Below are positions 26,391 through 35,201 of a stretch of DNA of 64,000 nucleotides, in pieces. Source of the DNA: an uncultured Cuneatibacter sp. (lineage in GTDB: Bacteria > Bacillota > Clostridia > Lachnospirales > Lachnospiraceae). Numbering within the stretch: the first letter of the stretch is position 1; the number at the start of each line of letters is the position of its first letter. Position numbers and translations under genes: made by a program. Location of the stretch: contig CAKQHB010000009.1 in assembly GCA_934234215.1 (NCBI GenBank), positions 1-64,000 on the forward strand, written 5' to 3'. Below the pieces are notes generated by a model, which was given only the letters and a program-made list of their open reading frames with translations, ran no database searches and had not been told where the DNA came from.

Positions 26391-26561
26391 ATGACAGAAA
26401 CAAAAAGTCTGCCTCGCTCCGTGCCTTATGAAATCTCTACTGCTTTTCGCTGTGCATGTGCAAACGCGTCCGTTGGGCTTGAACGGTGCACATGCTTACA
26501 GCGGCAGCAGAGATTCCATGACAGGCACTCGCTAGATGGCAGACTTTTTTGTTCCTGTCAT
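26391..26561. repeat. 171-bp nested giant palindrome
   Basis: The outer arms are ATGACAGAAACAAAAAGTCT (26391-26410) against its near-complement ending CTGTCAT at 26561. Further in, GTGCCT, ATG, AATCTCT, CTG, GCTGT and GCATGTGC on the left each have a partner on the right around a centre near 26475. CTCGCT occurs at 26413-26418 and 26528-26533 as a direct repeat bounding the inner 109 bp. The right arm ends in GGCAGACTTTTTTGTT, so it also works as a terminator for the esterase gene. Confidence 0.9.
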
Positions 26562-26601
26562 ATAAGCTAGTTTTGTCGCAAATATAAGCAAGAAGATCAC
26601 A

Positions 26602-26635
26602 GGGACACGCTTGGGTTTCGGCGTGTTCCTTTTTT
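26602..26635 (+). terminator. Rho-independent terminator
   Basis: GGGACACGC at 26602-26610 pairs with GCGTGTTCC at 26621-26629 (one wobble), followed by six T residues. Confidence 0.8.
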
Positions 26636-26943
26636 GTTGCAATAAATTCTCAGCCAAAGTGAAAGTAGGTTGAGATAAGGTTGAGATGACTGAAGTTCAC
26701 AATAGAAAACGTGGATATGAGTTAAAAGAAGGATTTTAAATGTGAAATGTGCTAAAAAGCTGAAATAATAGAAATGGTTATTGATAAAAATGTAGATACA
26801 TGATAGGATGAAAATATAAAATTGCAAAAAAAATACCGGTTACACACTGGCAAAAATGGTTTCTGAATGCTCGACTCTTGAACTGTAGGCGCTTTTACAA
26901 AAAGCAAGGATTCTCCCGGACGAATGAGGGAAAGGAGTGGACT

Positions 26944-28035
26944 ATGAAGAAGAGGTTGATTGCAATTACCTGTCTGGCAATCGGTACACTGTTTGCAGTT
27001 TCCTGTAACAAGGGACAGCAAACACCAGCTGATCATGCAGGAGATGTGTCGTCAGATTCTGCGGTGCAGTTGCATTATAACTGCGAGACGAATGCAAATG
27101 ATTTTCCAACGGAAGTGACGCTGTATGAGGCGGAATACTGGAAATCAACGGACTATGATCTGGAAGCGGATTTGCTAAAAGGTGAGATTGTGGATCATAA
27201 AGTATGGGCGGTAGGTTCTCAGACAATCGCGAACTATCAGGGGAAAGATGAGTATTTGTATTTTCATGATGGTGGAGAGGCTTTCTATGGAGAATGGAAA
27301 AATGTCGTAGATGGTGGATTTACCTACGTAGACACGAGTGCCGGAGATTGGTATTCGGAACGTGCAACATGCTCATTGGTATGGGATCACCTTAATACAA
27401 TATCTGGAGGGGCGATCGAACCAACAAATCCGGAGTTATGGGGCGATGAAGATTTGGCTTTTCGCTCATTCCAAGATGTAGAAGATGATTTGTTACAGCA
27501 ATTTCAGAAGCTGGATTTAAATATGCAGGTTGTAGAAAAATATACGGTCAATGTTTCTCCAGAGCAAAATTGCTATTTATTGATGTTTACAGAAATGATC
27601 GATGAAATTCCACTAGTGCCTTATTTTTATACAGAAGGAGATGTACAGAGAAAAAATTGGTTGCTGAACTGCAATGCGAGTGTCTATGTTGGAGAAGATG
27701 GAATCATGGACGCATATGTGACGCATTTAGTACAGCCAACGCAGGAACTGGAGAAGGTGGAAATTATATCTCTGAATGAGGCGAAGTCTGCATTGGAAGA
27801 ACGCATGAAAGCGAAGTATACGAGTGATGTTGAAGTAGAACATATGGGTTTGTACTATATTGGAATGCCGGGAGCTGAAAAGGAGAGTTTCAGACTGACA
27901 CCGTTTTGGTTATTCTGTGTGTCATCAGAAGTAACAGGACAAACCAAAATTGGAACGGAAATATATACGCGTACAACTACGGAGGTGTGCTATGAAGTGC
28001 TCAACGCCGTCGATGGAGAATGGTTACAACATTAA
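26944..28035 (+). CDS. Lipoprotein of unknown function heading an ABC-transporter module
   Basis: The start chosen is ATG 26944 after AAAGGAG. The 363-residue product has a clear lipoprotein signal (KKR, hydrophobic core, lipobox FAVSC with Cys21) and a mature part rich in aromatic and acidic residues. I recognise no catalytic motif, and it does not look like a periplasmic solute-binding protein. It overlaps the following permease gene by 44 bases, so the two are coupled. A surface sensor or accessory lipoprotein of the ABC system is the best guess. Codon use is more A/T-rich (AAA, GAA, ATA, TTG) than in flanking genes, suggesting different ancestry. Confidence 0.65.
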   Translation: MKKRLIAITCLAIGTLFAVSCNKGQQTPADHAGDVSSDSAVQLHYNCETNANDFPTEVTLYEAEYWKSTDYDLEADLLKGEIVDHKVWAVGSQTIANYQGKDEYLYFHDGGEAFYGEWKNVVDGGFTYVDTSAGDWYSERATCSLVWDHLNTISGGAIEPTNPELWGDEDLAFRSFQDVEDDLLQQFQKLDLNMQVVEKYTVNVSPEQNCYLLMFTEMIDEIPLVPYFYTEGDVQRKNWLLNCNASVYVGEDGIMDAYVTHLVQPTQELEKVEIISLNEAKSALEERMKAKYTSDVEVEHMGLYYIGMPGAEKESFRLTPFWLFCVSSEVTGQTKIGTEIYTRTTTEVCYEVLNAVDGEWLQH

Positions 28036-28897
28036 GGTGATCTTGTTATGCCTGCGCATGAGTTTTCGGAAGTGGTTTCTATCACTGCGGATTCCGATGC
28101 TGTTTTTGCTCATTATCTCGTTCGGATATTGGACGAGCGGGGGTGTCTCATCGGTGGCGAAGATAATGGGAGAGCGAGTCGCGCCATGGCTGCTGCCGCA
28201 TTATTTTGCAAATCCGCTGATGATGACGTTGTTTGGATTTCTGGTCACGTTTTTATTTAACGATGCACCGTTTTATGACAATCATACGGCGTTTGTGCTG
28301 ATCCGGAGCGGGCGGAAAAACTGGATTGTGGCGCAGATTCTCTATGTCATCGTGGCAGCTTTTTTGAATGCGGTATGCTGGTTTCTCGCGTCAATACTTC
28401 CAGTCTTGGGAAGAGTGCAATTCACGAGTGACTGGGGAAAGGTACTGCTGTCCATTGCGAGTGGACAGGGGCAGGCGATTGCAGCGCAGCATGGAGTCGT
28501 GTTGAATTTTTATGTGGATGCGAATGTTTGCAAAGTATATAGCGGTCTGGAAACGACTCTTTTGGCATTTTTGCTTTTATGGCTGGTCGGTGCTTTTTTA
28601 GGATTTTTGATTTTTGCCTTTAATTTCTTTTTGAAGAATAACTGGGGCGTGATTGTTTCTGGTTTTCTTTCGTTTCTTCCAGTATTCTCAAGTTTTCTTT
28701 TGATTTATGGTGGCGAGCTGGGAAGCAAAATATTTTATGTTTCACCAGTGGGATGGTGCAGCTTATATAGCATTTCTCTGGATGGAAAGATGGGATATCC
28801 CTCGCTTCCCTATGTATTTTCTGTTCTGATGATCGGCAGCTTGATTATGGCATTTGTGCTTGGAAGACAGTTCCGCAAGAAGGATGTTCTGATCTAA
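27992..28897 (+). CDS. ABC-2-like transporter permease subunit
   Basis: The start chosen is ATG 27992 with GGAGGTG six bases before it, inside the 3' end of the lipoprotein gene. The 301-residue protein has about six to seven membrane segments, a polar loop (about 130-175) and no enzymatic motif. Its place between the lipoprotein and an ATP-binding subunit, and the second permease further on, indicate one heteromeric ABC exporter-like complex. The substrate is unknown. Such lipoprotein/permease/ATPase/permease sets in Firmicutes are often linked with peptide or antimicrobial resistance, which is inference only. Confidence 0.7.
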   Translation: MKCSTPSMENGYNIKVILLCLRMSFRKWFLSLRIPMLFLLIISFGYWTSGGVSSVAKIMGERVAPWLLPHYFANPLMMTLFGFLVTFLFNDAPFYDNHTAFVLIRSGRKNWIVAQILYVIVAAFLNAVCWFLASILPVLGRVQFTSDWGKVLLSIASGQGQAIAAQHGVVLNFYVDANVCKVYSGLETTLLAFLLLWLVGAFLGFLIFAFNFFLKNNWGVIVSGFLSFLPVFSSFLLIYGGELGSKIFYVSPVGWCSLYSISLDGKMGYPSLPYVFSVLMIGSLIMAFVLGRQFRKKDVLI

Positions 28898-28920
28898 TGA
28901 GTCGAGGAGGTGCAACGAGT

Positions 28921-29565
28921 ATGAGTAACAAGATTGAGATAAAAGGATTGAGGAAGAGCTTCAAGAGTCAGACAGTCCTTCAAGATGTAAATGTCAGCTT
29001 TGAAACCGGAAAGATTCATGGAATCATTGGGCGAAATGGCTCCGGAAAAACGGTGTTGTTCAAGCTGATTGCTGGATTTCTGATTCCAGATTGCGGTCAA
29101 ATTATCGTGGATGGAATAGAACTGAAGCCTGCAATGAGGCGCAAGATGGGCATTTTGATTGAAAAGCCAGGTTTTTTGGAACATCTGAATGCCTTTAAAA
29201 ATCTTTCTCTGCTGGCATCGATTCAGCATCGCATTACCGATCAGGACATTCGGGATGCGATTACAACAGTCGGTTTAGATCCGAAAGAGAAGAAGCCCGT
29301 TGGAAAGTTTTCATTGGGCATGAAGCAGCGACTTGGAATCGCGCAGGCAATTATGGAAAAGCCGTCATTGTTGATTTTGGACGAGCCGATGAGCGGACTG
29401 GACAAAAATGGCGTTGCGGAAATGCGGAAACTGTTTCTGGATTTGAAAGAGAAAGGAGTAACGATTCTGCTTTCTTCCCATTATGCAGAGGACATTGATG
29501 CATTGTGCGATACGGTATGCGAGATGGATCGAGGTGTTTTGACAAGGCTAGAGGGAGAGGAGTGA
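28921..29565 (+). CDS. ABC transporter ATP-binding subunit
   Basis: The start chosen is ATG 28921 with GGAGG ten bases upstream; an ATG at 28897 that overlaps the permease stop would put the ribosome site inside the gene. The 214-residue ATPase has Walker A GRNGSGKT at 37-44, signature FSLGMKQRLGIAQ, Walker B LLILDEPMSGLD and the switch His in LLSSHYAED. The LGMKQR form of the signature and short length resemble ABC-2/bacitracin-type export ATPases. It energises the two flanking permeases. Confidence 0.9.
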   Translation: MSNKIEIKGLRKSFKSQTVLQDVNVSFETGKIHGIIGRNGSGKTVLFKLIAGFLIPDCGQIIVDGIELKPAMRRKMGILIEKPGFLEHLNAFKNLSLLASIQHRITDQDIRDAITTVGLDPKEKKPVGKFSLGMKQRLGIAQAIMEKPSLLILDEPMSGLDKNGVAEMRKLFLDLKEKGVTILLSSHYAEDIDALCDTVCEMDRGVLTRLEGEE

Positions 29566-29570
29566 TCAAG

Positions 29571-30347
29571 ATGTTGTTTCTGAGAACCTTTGGGGCGGAT
29601 ATTCGGAGAATCCTATATCAGAAAAAGACATGGATTAGCATTACTCTGATCGTTTTGATTCTTGCGGGTGCTGCTCAAAACTTGATACGCCTTATGGGAG
29701 ATGTAGATGTACTCACAATTTGCAGTACCGGATTAGTTGAGTCTGCCAGCTTTGTCATGACTACAGCAGTGCTCCCGATTTTTGTGTATTCCGCTGCAGC
29801 GGCAGAAGATCGGAAAAATAATAGCGTGCGCTATTTCGCATCCAGAAGCGGTATCCGAACATATGCCATTAGTAAGTTTTTGTCGGCACTGATATCCGCG
29901 ATGTTGACCTTTGCAATCGGAATGGTAATCACAGCATTGATTTTCTCAATATGGTTTCCATTTTATAACGACAGCTTTTATTGGGGATGTGGCTACTTTC
30001 CGTTGGTTGAGTCTGGAAAGACGATTTCGTTTTTTATTCTTTTTTTACTGCATTATATGTTATCAGCAGCATGCTTTTCCACAACCTGTTTTCTTGCGGC
30101 ATGTTGTTTTGAAGAGACATTCGTAGCCTACACGCTTCCAATTATGATTTTTTTCTTCTTACAACGGGCAGCGCTAAGTTGGAATATCCCATATTGGGCA
30201 AAACCCGGAGGATTGATTCAAAGTATTTACGATCTGGGGAGTGTCGCGAAAACATTCTGGTATCGGGCATTGATTATTGCGGCATATTGTCTGATACTGG
30301 GAGTTGTGGGGATAAAGGTGATTGAGAGGAAGATACGCAATACATAA
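29571..30347 (+). CDS. Second ABC transporter permease subunit
   Basis: The start chosen is ATG 29571 after GAGAGGAG, five bases after the ATPase stop; a GTG at 29562 is a weaker alternative. The 258-residue protein has about six hydrophobic segments (KTWISITLIVLILAGAA, FVMTTAVLPIFVYS and others) and a cytoplasmic N-terminus, as in ABC-2 permeases. It shares only general layout with the first permease. It ends the four-gene module and is followed at once by the terminator-like palindrome at 30372. Confidence 0.75.
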   Translation: MLFLRTFGADIRRILYQKKTWISITLIVLILAGAAQNLIRLMGDVDVLTICSTGLVESASFVMTTAVLPIFVYSAAAAEDRKNNSVRYFASRSGIRTYAISKFLSALISAMLTFAIGMVITALIFSIWFPFYNDSFYWGCGYFPLVESGKTISFFILFLLHYMLSAACFSTTCFLAACCFEETFVAYTLPIMIFFFLQRAALSWNIPYWAKPGGLIQSIYDLGSVAKTFWYRALIIAAYCLILGVVGIKVIERKIRNT

Positions 30348-30371
30348 AGTTGTTATTGGAAAAATTGCAAT

Positions 30372-30423
30372 ATGACAGAAACAAAAAGTCTGTCTCGCTA
30401 TATGGCAGACTTTTTTGTTGTCA
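30372..30423. terminator. Terminator-like palindrome, short relative of the 26391 element
   Basis: ATGACAG-AAACAAAAAGTCTG and CAGACTTTTTTGTT-GTCA pair around the loop TCTCGCTATATGG. Apart from two substitutions and a 3-base loss near its end, this equals the outer arms of the 26391-26561 element joined at a single CTCGCT. It terminates the ABC module on the plus strand. Confidence 0.85.
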
Positions 30424-30439
30424 AGAACATGAGATCAGA

Positions 30440-30468
30440 TTGCGAGCCAGGCATGTTTGTGTTATGAT
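30440..30468 (+). promoter_or_regulatory. Probable promoter of the methyltransferase-tenA-epimerase unit
   Basis: TTGCGA at 30440-30445 and TATGAT at 30463-30468, 17-base spacer, 51 bases before the start codon. Confidence 0.55.
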
Positions 30469-30518
30469 TGTCACAAAGTTTGTTTCCTAAATAACGTACC
30501 AAGAAAGGAATTTTGAAA

Positions 30519-31214
30519 ATGAAACCGAAGTTTGATGGATATGCAGCACAATATGATGCCTGGTTTATGGAAAATGAGAATCTGTTCCAGAGTGAGCTTC
30601 GCCTGTTCCAGAAGGCGCTTGGTGATATCAGTGGCAAGCGCGTGCTTTCTGTGGGCTGTGGCAGTGGTTTGTTTGAGAGTATGATCGATTGCAGTGGTAT
30701 CGAGGGCATAGAGCCATCCCGCGATATGGGGGCGATCGCACAGAAGCGCGGCATAAATGTAATTGCATTTGGTGCGATTGAAGAGGCTGAATTGGAAGAA
30801 AATGCATATGATGTTATTTATTTGAACGGCAGCTCAAGTTATATGGAAGATCTGACACGGGCATTTGATGTATGCAAAAAGGCATTGAAGCCGAATGGGA
30901 CTTTCATTTCTCTGGATGTTCCGAAAGAGAGTGCGTTTGGATTTATGTACCTTCTGGCGAAAGCAGTCGGCACATTCGATCATCCGTCACTGAATGGCGT
31001 TATGCCGAAGCTGCCCTACCCGTTGGAGCTGTGCTGTGCAGGTGTATGGCATTCCACAGAGGAGAAGATTGATGTGTTGAAGTCTCTTGGCTTCCATGAT
31101 TTTGAATTTTATCAGACTCTTCTGAAAAATCCGATGTACACAAATGAGGATGTAGAAGAGGTCGTTCCCGGATACCAGAGCGGCGGCTATGTTGCAATCG
31201 TTGCTCACAAATAA
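30519..31214 (+). CDS. SAM-dependent methyltransferase
   Basis: The start chosen is ATG 30519 after AAAGGA. The 231-residue class I methyltransferase has the SAM-binding motif I VLSVGCGSGLFE (about 43-54), acidic motif EGIEPS and post-motif YDVIYLNGSSSYMED. The opening KFDGYAAQYDAWF is typical of small-molecule methyltransferases of the UbiE/Methyltransf_11 type. The acceptor is unknown. It is followed 10 bases later by tenA and then an SDR gene, probably as one transcript. Confidence 0.85.
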   Translation: MKPKFDGYAAQYDAWFMENENLFQSELRLFQKALGDISGKRVLSVGCGSGLFESMIDCSGIEGIEPSRDMGAIAQKRGINVIAFGAIEEAELEENAYDVIYLNGSSSYMEDLTRAFDVCKKALKPNGTFISLDVPKESAFGFMYLLAKAVGTFDHPSLNGVMPKLPYPLELCCAGVWHSTEEKIDVLKSLGFHDFEFYQTLLKNPMYTNEDVEEVVPGYQSGGYVAIVAHK

Positions 31215-31224
31215 GGAGAACCGC

Positions 31225-31890
31225 ATGAAACTCTCCGAGAGAATTTACGCACGTGCGAAAGAGCTTTGGCCGCAGTATCTGTGTCATCCGTTTGTGACGG
31301 AAATGGCGAATGGCACATTGCCGACGGAAAAGTTCCGATATTATATGCTGCAGGATTATTTGTATCTCAAAGATTATGTGAAAATTTTTGCAGCAATCAT
31401 TCAGAAAGCAGATGATTTTGAATTGCTCTGTTTTCTGAGTGAGGAAATGTCCGAGACGATTCAGGAGACGGTGCGCACTCATGTTCCATATATGAAGCGT
31501 CTTGGAATCACAGAGGAGGAAATCCGGAATGCGCGCCCGCATATCGACAATAGCGCCTACAGCCATTACATGCTCTGTGAGGCGCAGATGGGGGATGTGC
31601 TGACTGGATTGGTGACGCTTTTGAACTGTTCCTGGAGCTACGCGTATATTGCGGAGCAGATTGTAAAGCTTCATCCGGAGGCGCTGCGCGGCGAAAAGTA
31701 CGGCTCCTGGTTTGCTGGTTACATATCCGAAGAATATCGGAAAACAAACCAGGCGCTGATTGACCGGATTGATGCGCTTAGTGCCGAAGTTGATGAAGAG
31801 AAAGCAGAGCATTTCTGCGAGATTTTTGAGAAGTGTTTTCTGTTTGATCTGCGGTTCTGGGATTTGGTTTACACAATGGAAGGAGAATGA
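31225..31890 (+). CDS. TenA/THI-4 family protein
   Basis: The start chosen is ATG 31225 after AAGGAG. The 221-residue helical protein aligns with TenA: Asp44 in MLQDYLYL and Cys135 in LLNCSWSY fall on the thiaminase II active-site positions of Bacillus TenA. The usual glutamate of the C-terminal YExxFW motif appears as Asp208 (FDLRFWD). TenA hydrolyses aminopyrimidines to salvage HMP for thiamin. With the Glu-to-Asp change the specificity may differ. No thiamin gene or TPP riboswitch lies nearby. Confidence 0.85.
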   Translation: MKLSERIYARAKELWPQYLCHPFVTEMANGTLPTEKFRYYMLQDYLYLKDYVKIFAAIIQKADDFELLCFLSEEMSETIQETVRTHVPYMKRLGITEEEIRNARPHIDNSAYSHYMLCEAQMGDVLTGLVTLLNCSWSYAYIAEQIVKLHPEALRGEKYGSWFAGYISEEYRKTNQALIDRIDALSAEVDEEKAEHFCEIFEKCFLFDLRFWDLVYTMEGE

Positions 31891-31894
31891 CAAA

Positions 31895-32905
31895 ATGAAG
31901 ATCATAATACTTGGCGGAACTGGTGTCATCAGCCGCGCGATTGTGCGAGAAGGCATTGCGAGAGGTCATGAAATGACCGTTGTAAATCGCGGAACGAGAA
32001 CCGTGGATTTTGGAGGAACCGTAGAAACGATTCTGGCGGACCGAAAAGATCGAGAAAGCTTTTCTGAGCGGATGCGGGATGTGACAGCGGATGTGGTGAT
32101 CGACATGATTGCATTTGATGAGACGGATGCGGCACAGACGGTAGAGATGTTTGGTGGTCGAGTAAAGCAAATGATTTTTACGTCCAGTACAGCTGCATAC
32201 AAAAAGCCATATCATTCCCTTCCGATTCGAGAGGATGCGGAATCGTTGTGTGACAGCGATGAGTTTCCATATGGATTCAAAAAGGCAAATCTGGAGCGCT
32301 ATCTGCAGGAGCAGATGAAAAAAGGCGAAACGCCGATCACAATCATTCGCCCGTCTCTGACATTTGGCGAGGGTTGTGCCAATATTGGCGTGCTCAGACA
32401 GAATGCGAATATTGTGCACCGCATTCGAAATGGCAAGCCTCTCGTGTTTCCGGGAGATGGAACCGCGCCGTGGTCGTTTACCTTTGCGCCGGATTTGGCG
32501 AAGGGATACCTTCTCGCCTGTCAGAATGAAGCGACATACAATCAGGCTTTCCATATTACGAATACGCAGCTTGTCTTATTCGAAGACCTGTATCGAACCA
32601 TCGGAAAAATCCTTGGAATCGAACCGAAATTTGCATACATTCCGTCCGAAGTATTGTGTCAGGCAGATCCAGGACTGTTCGCACATTTTCAGTATGAGAA
32701 GAAGTATGCGCATTATTTCTCTGTAGAAAAATTTCAGAAAGCAGCACCGGAGTACAAACCGGAAATGGATCTGGAGACCGGACTGCGGGATATTCTGAAT
32801 TGGTGGGAAGCAGAGGGAATGCCGCTGGATGAAGAGAAAGACGCGCTGGAAGATCGCATCTGCGCGGTATATGATGAATTTAAGCAGAAGATGAAAACGA
32901 TATAA
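31895..32905 (+). CDS. NAD-dependent epimerase/dehydratase (extended SDR)
   Basis: The start chosen is ATG 31895 after AAGGAG, four bases beyond the tenA stop. The 336-residue protein has the Rossmann motif GGTGVIS at 7-13, VNRGTR for cofactor choice, and Tyr-Lys in YGFKKANLE (YxxxK). The Ser of FTSSTAAY completes the triad, and PWSFTFAPDLAKG is a substrate-domain landmark. The family resembles the mRNA-binding/isoflavone-reductase-like SDRs (CSP41-like), often annotated as sugar epimerases. The substrate is not known. Confidence 0.85.
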   Translation: MKIIILGGTGVISRAIVREGIARGHEMTVVNRGTRTVDFGGTVETILADRKDRESFSERMRDVTADVVIDMIAFDETDAAQTVEMFGGRVKQMIFTSSTAAYKKPYHSLPIREDAESLCDSDEFPYGFKKANLERYLQEQMKKGETPITIIRPSLTFGEGCANIGVLRQNANIVHRIRNGKPLVFPGDGTAPWSFTFAPDLAKGYLLACQNEATYNQAFHITNTQLVLFEDLYRTIGKILGIEPKFAYIPSEVLCQADPGLFAHFQYEKKYAHYFSVEKFQKAAPEYKPEMDLETGLRDILNWWEAEGMPLDEEKDALEDRICAVYDEFKQKMKTI

Positions 32906-32918
32906 CAAACGCGGAGCG

Positions 32919-32968
32919 TTTTTTTACTTTATAGGAAATGCGACGCAATTTCCTATAAAGCAAAAAAA
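32919..32968. repeat. 50-bp A/T-rich palindrome
   Basis: TTTTTTTACTTTATAGGAAAT at 32919-32939 is followed by GCGACGCA and the near-complement ATTTCCTATAAAGCAAAAAA, with one mismatch. The right arm contains the CTATAAAGCAAAAAA motif seen at 8065 and 8175 and, inverted, at 18530. It lies just after the epimerase gene and doubles with the next stem. Confidence 0.8.
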
Positions 32969-33014
32969 GGGACAGTGACGAATCGTTTGGAAGGATTCGT
33001 CACTGCCCCTTTTA
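32962..33014. terminator. Bidirectional terminator between the epimerase gene and glnN
   Basis: GGGACAGTGACGAATC at 32969-32984 pairs with GATTCGTCACTGCCCC at 32994-33009 with one mismatch. TTTTAAATT follows on the plus strand and seven T residues on the minus strand, so it serves both converging genes, best for glnN. Confidence 0.9.
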
Positions 33015-33041
33015 AATTCTATGATGCAGGCAGCTTTCGGT

Positions 33042-35159
33042 TTAAACTTCAAACATCAGATCGCCATAGGTCGGGATCGGCCACATATCCTTATCCACCA
33101 GCATTTCCAGCTTATCAGCCGGTGCACGAACTGCATCCATAGCCGGTACAACTTCGTCTTTGTAAGCAACGGCGTTGTCCTTGGGATCGAGGATTGCGAA
33201 TGCCTCCTCCTGAGCCTTTTCCAGAGTTACAACAGCCTTCTGCATTTCTGCTAACAGGCTGGAAATCTCAATCAGCATACCCTCCTGTACGCTGGTATCA
33301 GCAACCGGGCAAGCATCCTTTACGGAAGAGATGGAAGTAGCCAGCTCGGTAGTGTAAGCGATAACAGCCGGGATGATCTGCTTCTTAGCCATGTGCAGCA
33401 TCGTCAGAGCTTCGATGTTGATGGTCTTGGAGTAAGTCTCATACAGGATCTCTTCTCTGGACTCCAGCTCAGCCTTTGTGAAGATATGGAACTTTTCAAA
33501 CAGAGCGATTGCCTTCGGAGTGGTCAGAGTCGGAACTGCATCTACCATGGACTTAATATTCGGCAGACCGCGGCGTTCAGCTTCTGCAACCCACTCATCA
33601 GAGTAGCCATTGCCATTGAAGATGATTCTCTGATGCTCAGTCAGATATTTCTTAATCAGATCATGTACTGCCATATCAAAGTCGTCAGCCTTTTCCAGAA
33701 TGTCAGCAGCTTCGCAGAAGGCTTCTGCAACGATGGCATTCAGAGTGGTGTTCGGGCTGGATACGGAGTCGGCAGAACCTACCATACGGAACTCAAACTT
33801 ATTTCCGGTAAATGCAAACGGTGATGTACGGTTACGATCGGTAGCGTCCTTTTCGAAGTCAGGCAGTGTATTTACTTCGGTCTTCAGAACAGAGCCTTCC
33901 AGAGAGTGAGTAGCTTCACCGGTCTCAACGAGCTGCTTTACAACATCGTCCAGCTGGTCGCCGAGGAATACGGAGATGATAGCGGGCGGTGCTTCGTTTG
34001 CACCCAGACGATGATCGTTTCCGACATCGGATGCGGACTGACGCAGCAGGTCAGCGTGAACATCAACAGCTTTCAGGATACAAGCCAGAACCAGTAGGAA
34101 CTGGATGTTCTCATGAGGGGTATCGCCGGGATCTAACAGGTTCTTACCGGTATCGGTTGCCAGAGACCAGTTGTCGTGCTTACCGGAGCCATTGACACCT
34201 GCGTAAGGCTTCTCATGCAGCAGGCAGGTCAGACCGTGACGGCCGGCAACCTTTTTCATGGTCTCCATAACGAGCTGGTTGTGGTCAACTGCGATATTTG
34301 CCTCGTTATAAATAGTAGCTAACTCGTGCTGTGCAGGAGCTACTTCGTTGTGCTGGGTCTTTGCAGTGATGCCCAGCTTCCACAGCTCGATGTTCAGATC
34401 CTTCATGTAAGAGCCGATACGCTCACGGATCGCACCGAAGTAATGATCTTCCAGTTCCTGTCCCTTCGGAGCGGGTGCGCCGAACAGGGTACGACCGGTG
34501 TAGATCAGGTCTTTTCTCTGTAAATACTTCTCACGGTCTACCAGGAAATATTCCTGCTCAGGACCAACAGAAGCAGTAACCTTTGTGCTGGTGGTATCAC
34601 CGAACAGACGAACGATACGCAGTGCCTGTTCGCTGACAGCTTCCATAGAACGAAGCAGAGGAGTCTTCTTATCCAGTGCCTCACCGGTATAGGAACAGAA
34701 TGCAGTCGGGATGCAAAGCAGCACGCCAGTTGCTTCTTCCTTTAAGAAAGCGGGAGAGGTGCAGTCCCAAACCGTATAACCTCTAGCCTCGAAGGTAGCA
34801 CGCAGACCACCGGACGGGAAAGAAGATGCATCCGGCTCACCCTTGATCAGCTCCTTACCGGAGAACTCCAACAGGGTCTTGCCTTCTTTGTTGGGATTGG
34901 TAACAAAAGAGTCGTGCTTTTCAGCGGTAATACCAGTCAGAGGCTGGAACCAGTGGGTATAGTGAGTTGCACCATGCTCAACTGCCCAATCCTTCATGGC
35001 ATTTGCCACTACATCTGCGGTCTGCAGAGACATCTCAGCGCCGGTCTCCATCATTTTCTTGACTTCAGCGAACACCTTCTTCGGAAGACGCTCTCTCATG
35101 ACCGCTTCACTGAATACGTTCTGACCAAAAATTTCAGCGATATTCAATACTTCACTCAT
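33042..35159 (-). CDS. glnN: Type III glutamine synthetase
   Basis: The start chosen is the ATG at 35159 (MSEVLNIAEIFGQ) after GAGAGGA; the open frame runs 113 codons further upstream through the leader terminator and promoter and is not coding there. The 705-residue length and motifs such as FPSGGLRATFEARGYTVWD, AQHELATIYNEANIAVDHNQL and NRTSPFAF fit GSIII and not the 450-residue GSI. It forms glutamine from glutamate, ammonia and ATP as a dodecamer. It is monocistronic, with a leader that contains an intrinsic terminator (35202-35243). Confidence 0.95.
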   Translation of the reverse strand: MSEVLNIAEIFGQNVFSEAVMRERLPKKVFAEVKKMMETGAEMSLQTADVVANAMKDWAVEHGATHYTHWFQPLTGITAEKHDSFVTNPNKEGKTLLEFSGKELIKGEPDASSFPSGGLRATFEARGYTVWDCTSPAFLKEEATGVLLCIPTAFCSYTGEALDKKTPLLRSMEAVSEQALRIVRLFGDTTSTKVTASVGPEQEYFLVDREKYLQRKDLIYTGRTLFGAPAPKGQELEDHYFGAIRERIGSYMKDLNIELWKLGITAKTQHNEVAPAQHELATIYNEANIAVDHNQLVMETMKKVAGRHGLTCLLHEKPYAGVNGSGKHDNWSLATDTGKNLLDPGDTPHENIQFLLVLACILKAVDVHADLLRQSASDVGNDHRLGANEAPPAIISVFLGDQLDDVVKQLVETGEATHSLEGSVLKTEVNTLPDFEKDATDRNRTSPFAFTGNKFEFRMVGSADSVSSPNTTLNAIVAEAFCEAADILEKADDFDMAVHDLIKKYLTEHQRIIFNGNGYSDEWVAEAERRGLPNIKSMVDAVPTLTTPKAIALFEKFHIFTKAELESREEILYETYSKTINIEALTMLHMAKKQIIPAVIAYTTELATSISSVKDACPVADTSVQEGMLIEISSLLAEMQKAVVTLEKAQEEAFAILDPKDNAVAYKDEVVPAMDAVRAPADKLEMLVDKDMWPIPTYGDLMFEV

Positions 35160-35201
35160 GCTCTTTGATCCTCTCATTCTTTTTTGTATAGATTTCGAAC
35201 C

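Larger units (their letters stand above)
26365..26943. other. 579-base gap with nested palindrome, terminator and A+T-rich leader
   Basis: No convincing gene is seen. From left to right the gap holds a 171-bp palindrome (26391-26561), a terminator (26602-26635) and about 300 bases of A+T-rich sequence leading into the lipoprotein gene. The frames that cross it follow the palindrome arms or lack ribosome sites. Confidence 0.7.

Noticed and set aside
26391..26561. Integron attC site
   Set aside because: The tips lack the RYYYAAC/GTTRRRY boxes and no integrase or cassette array is present.
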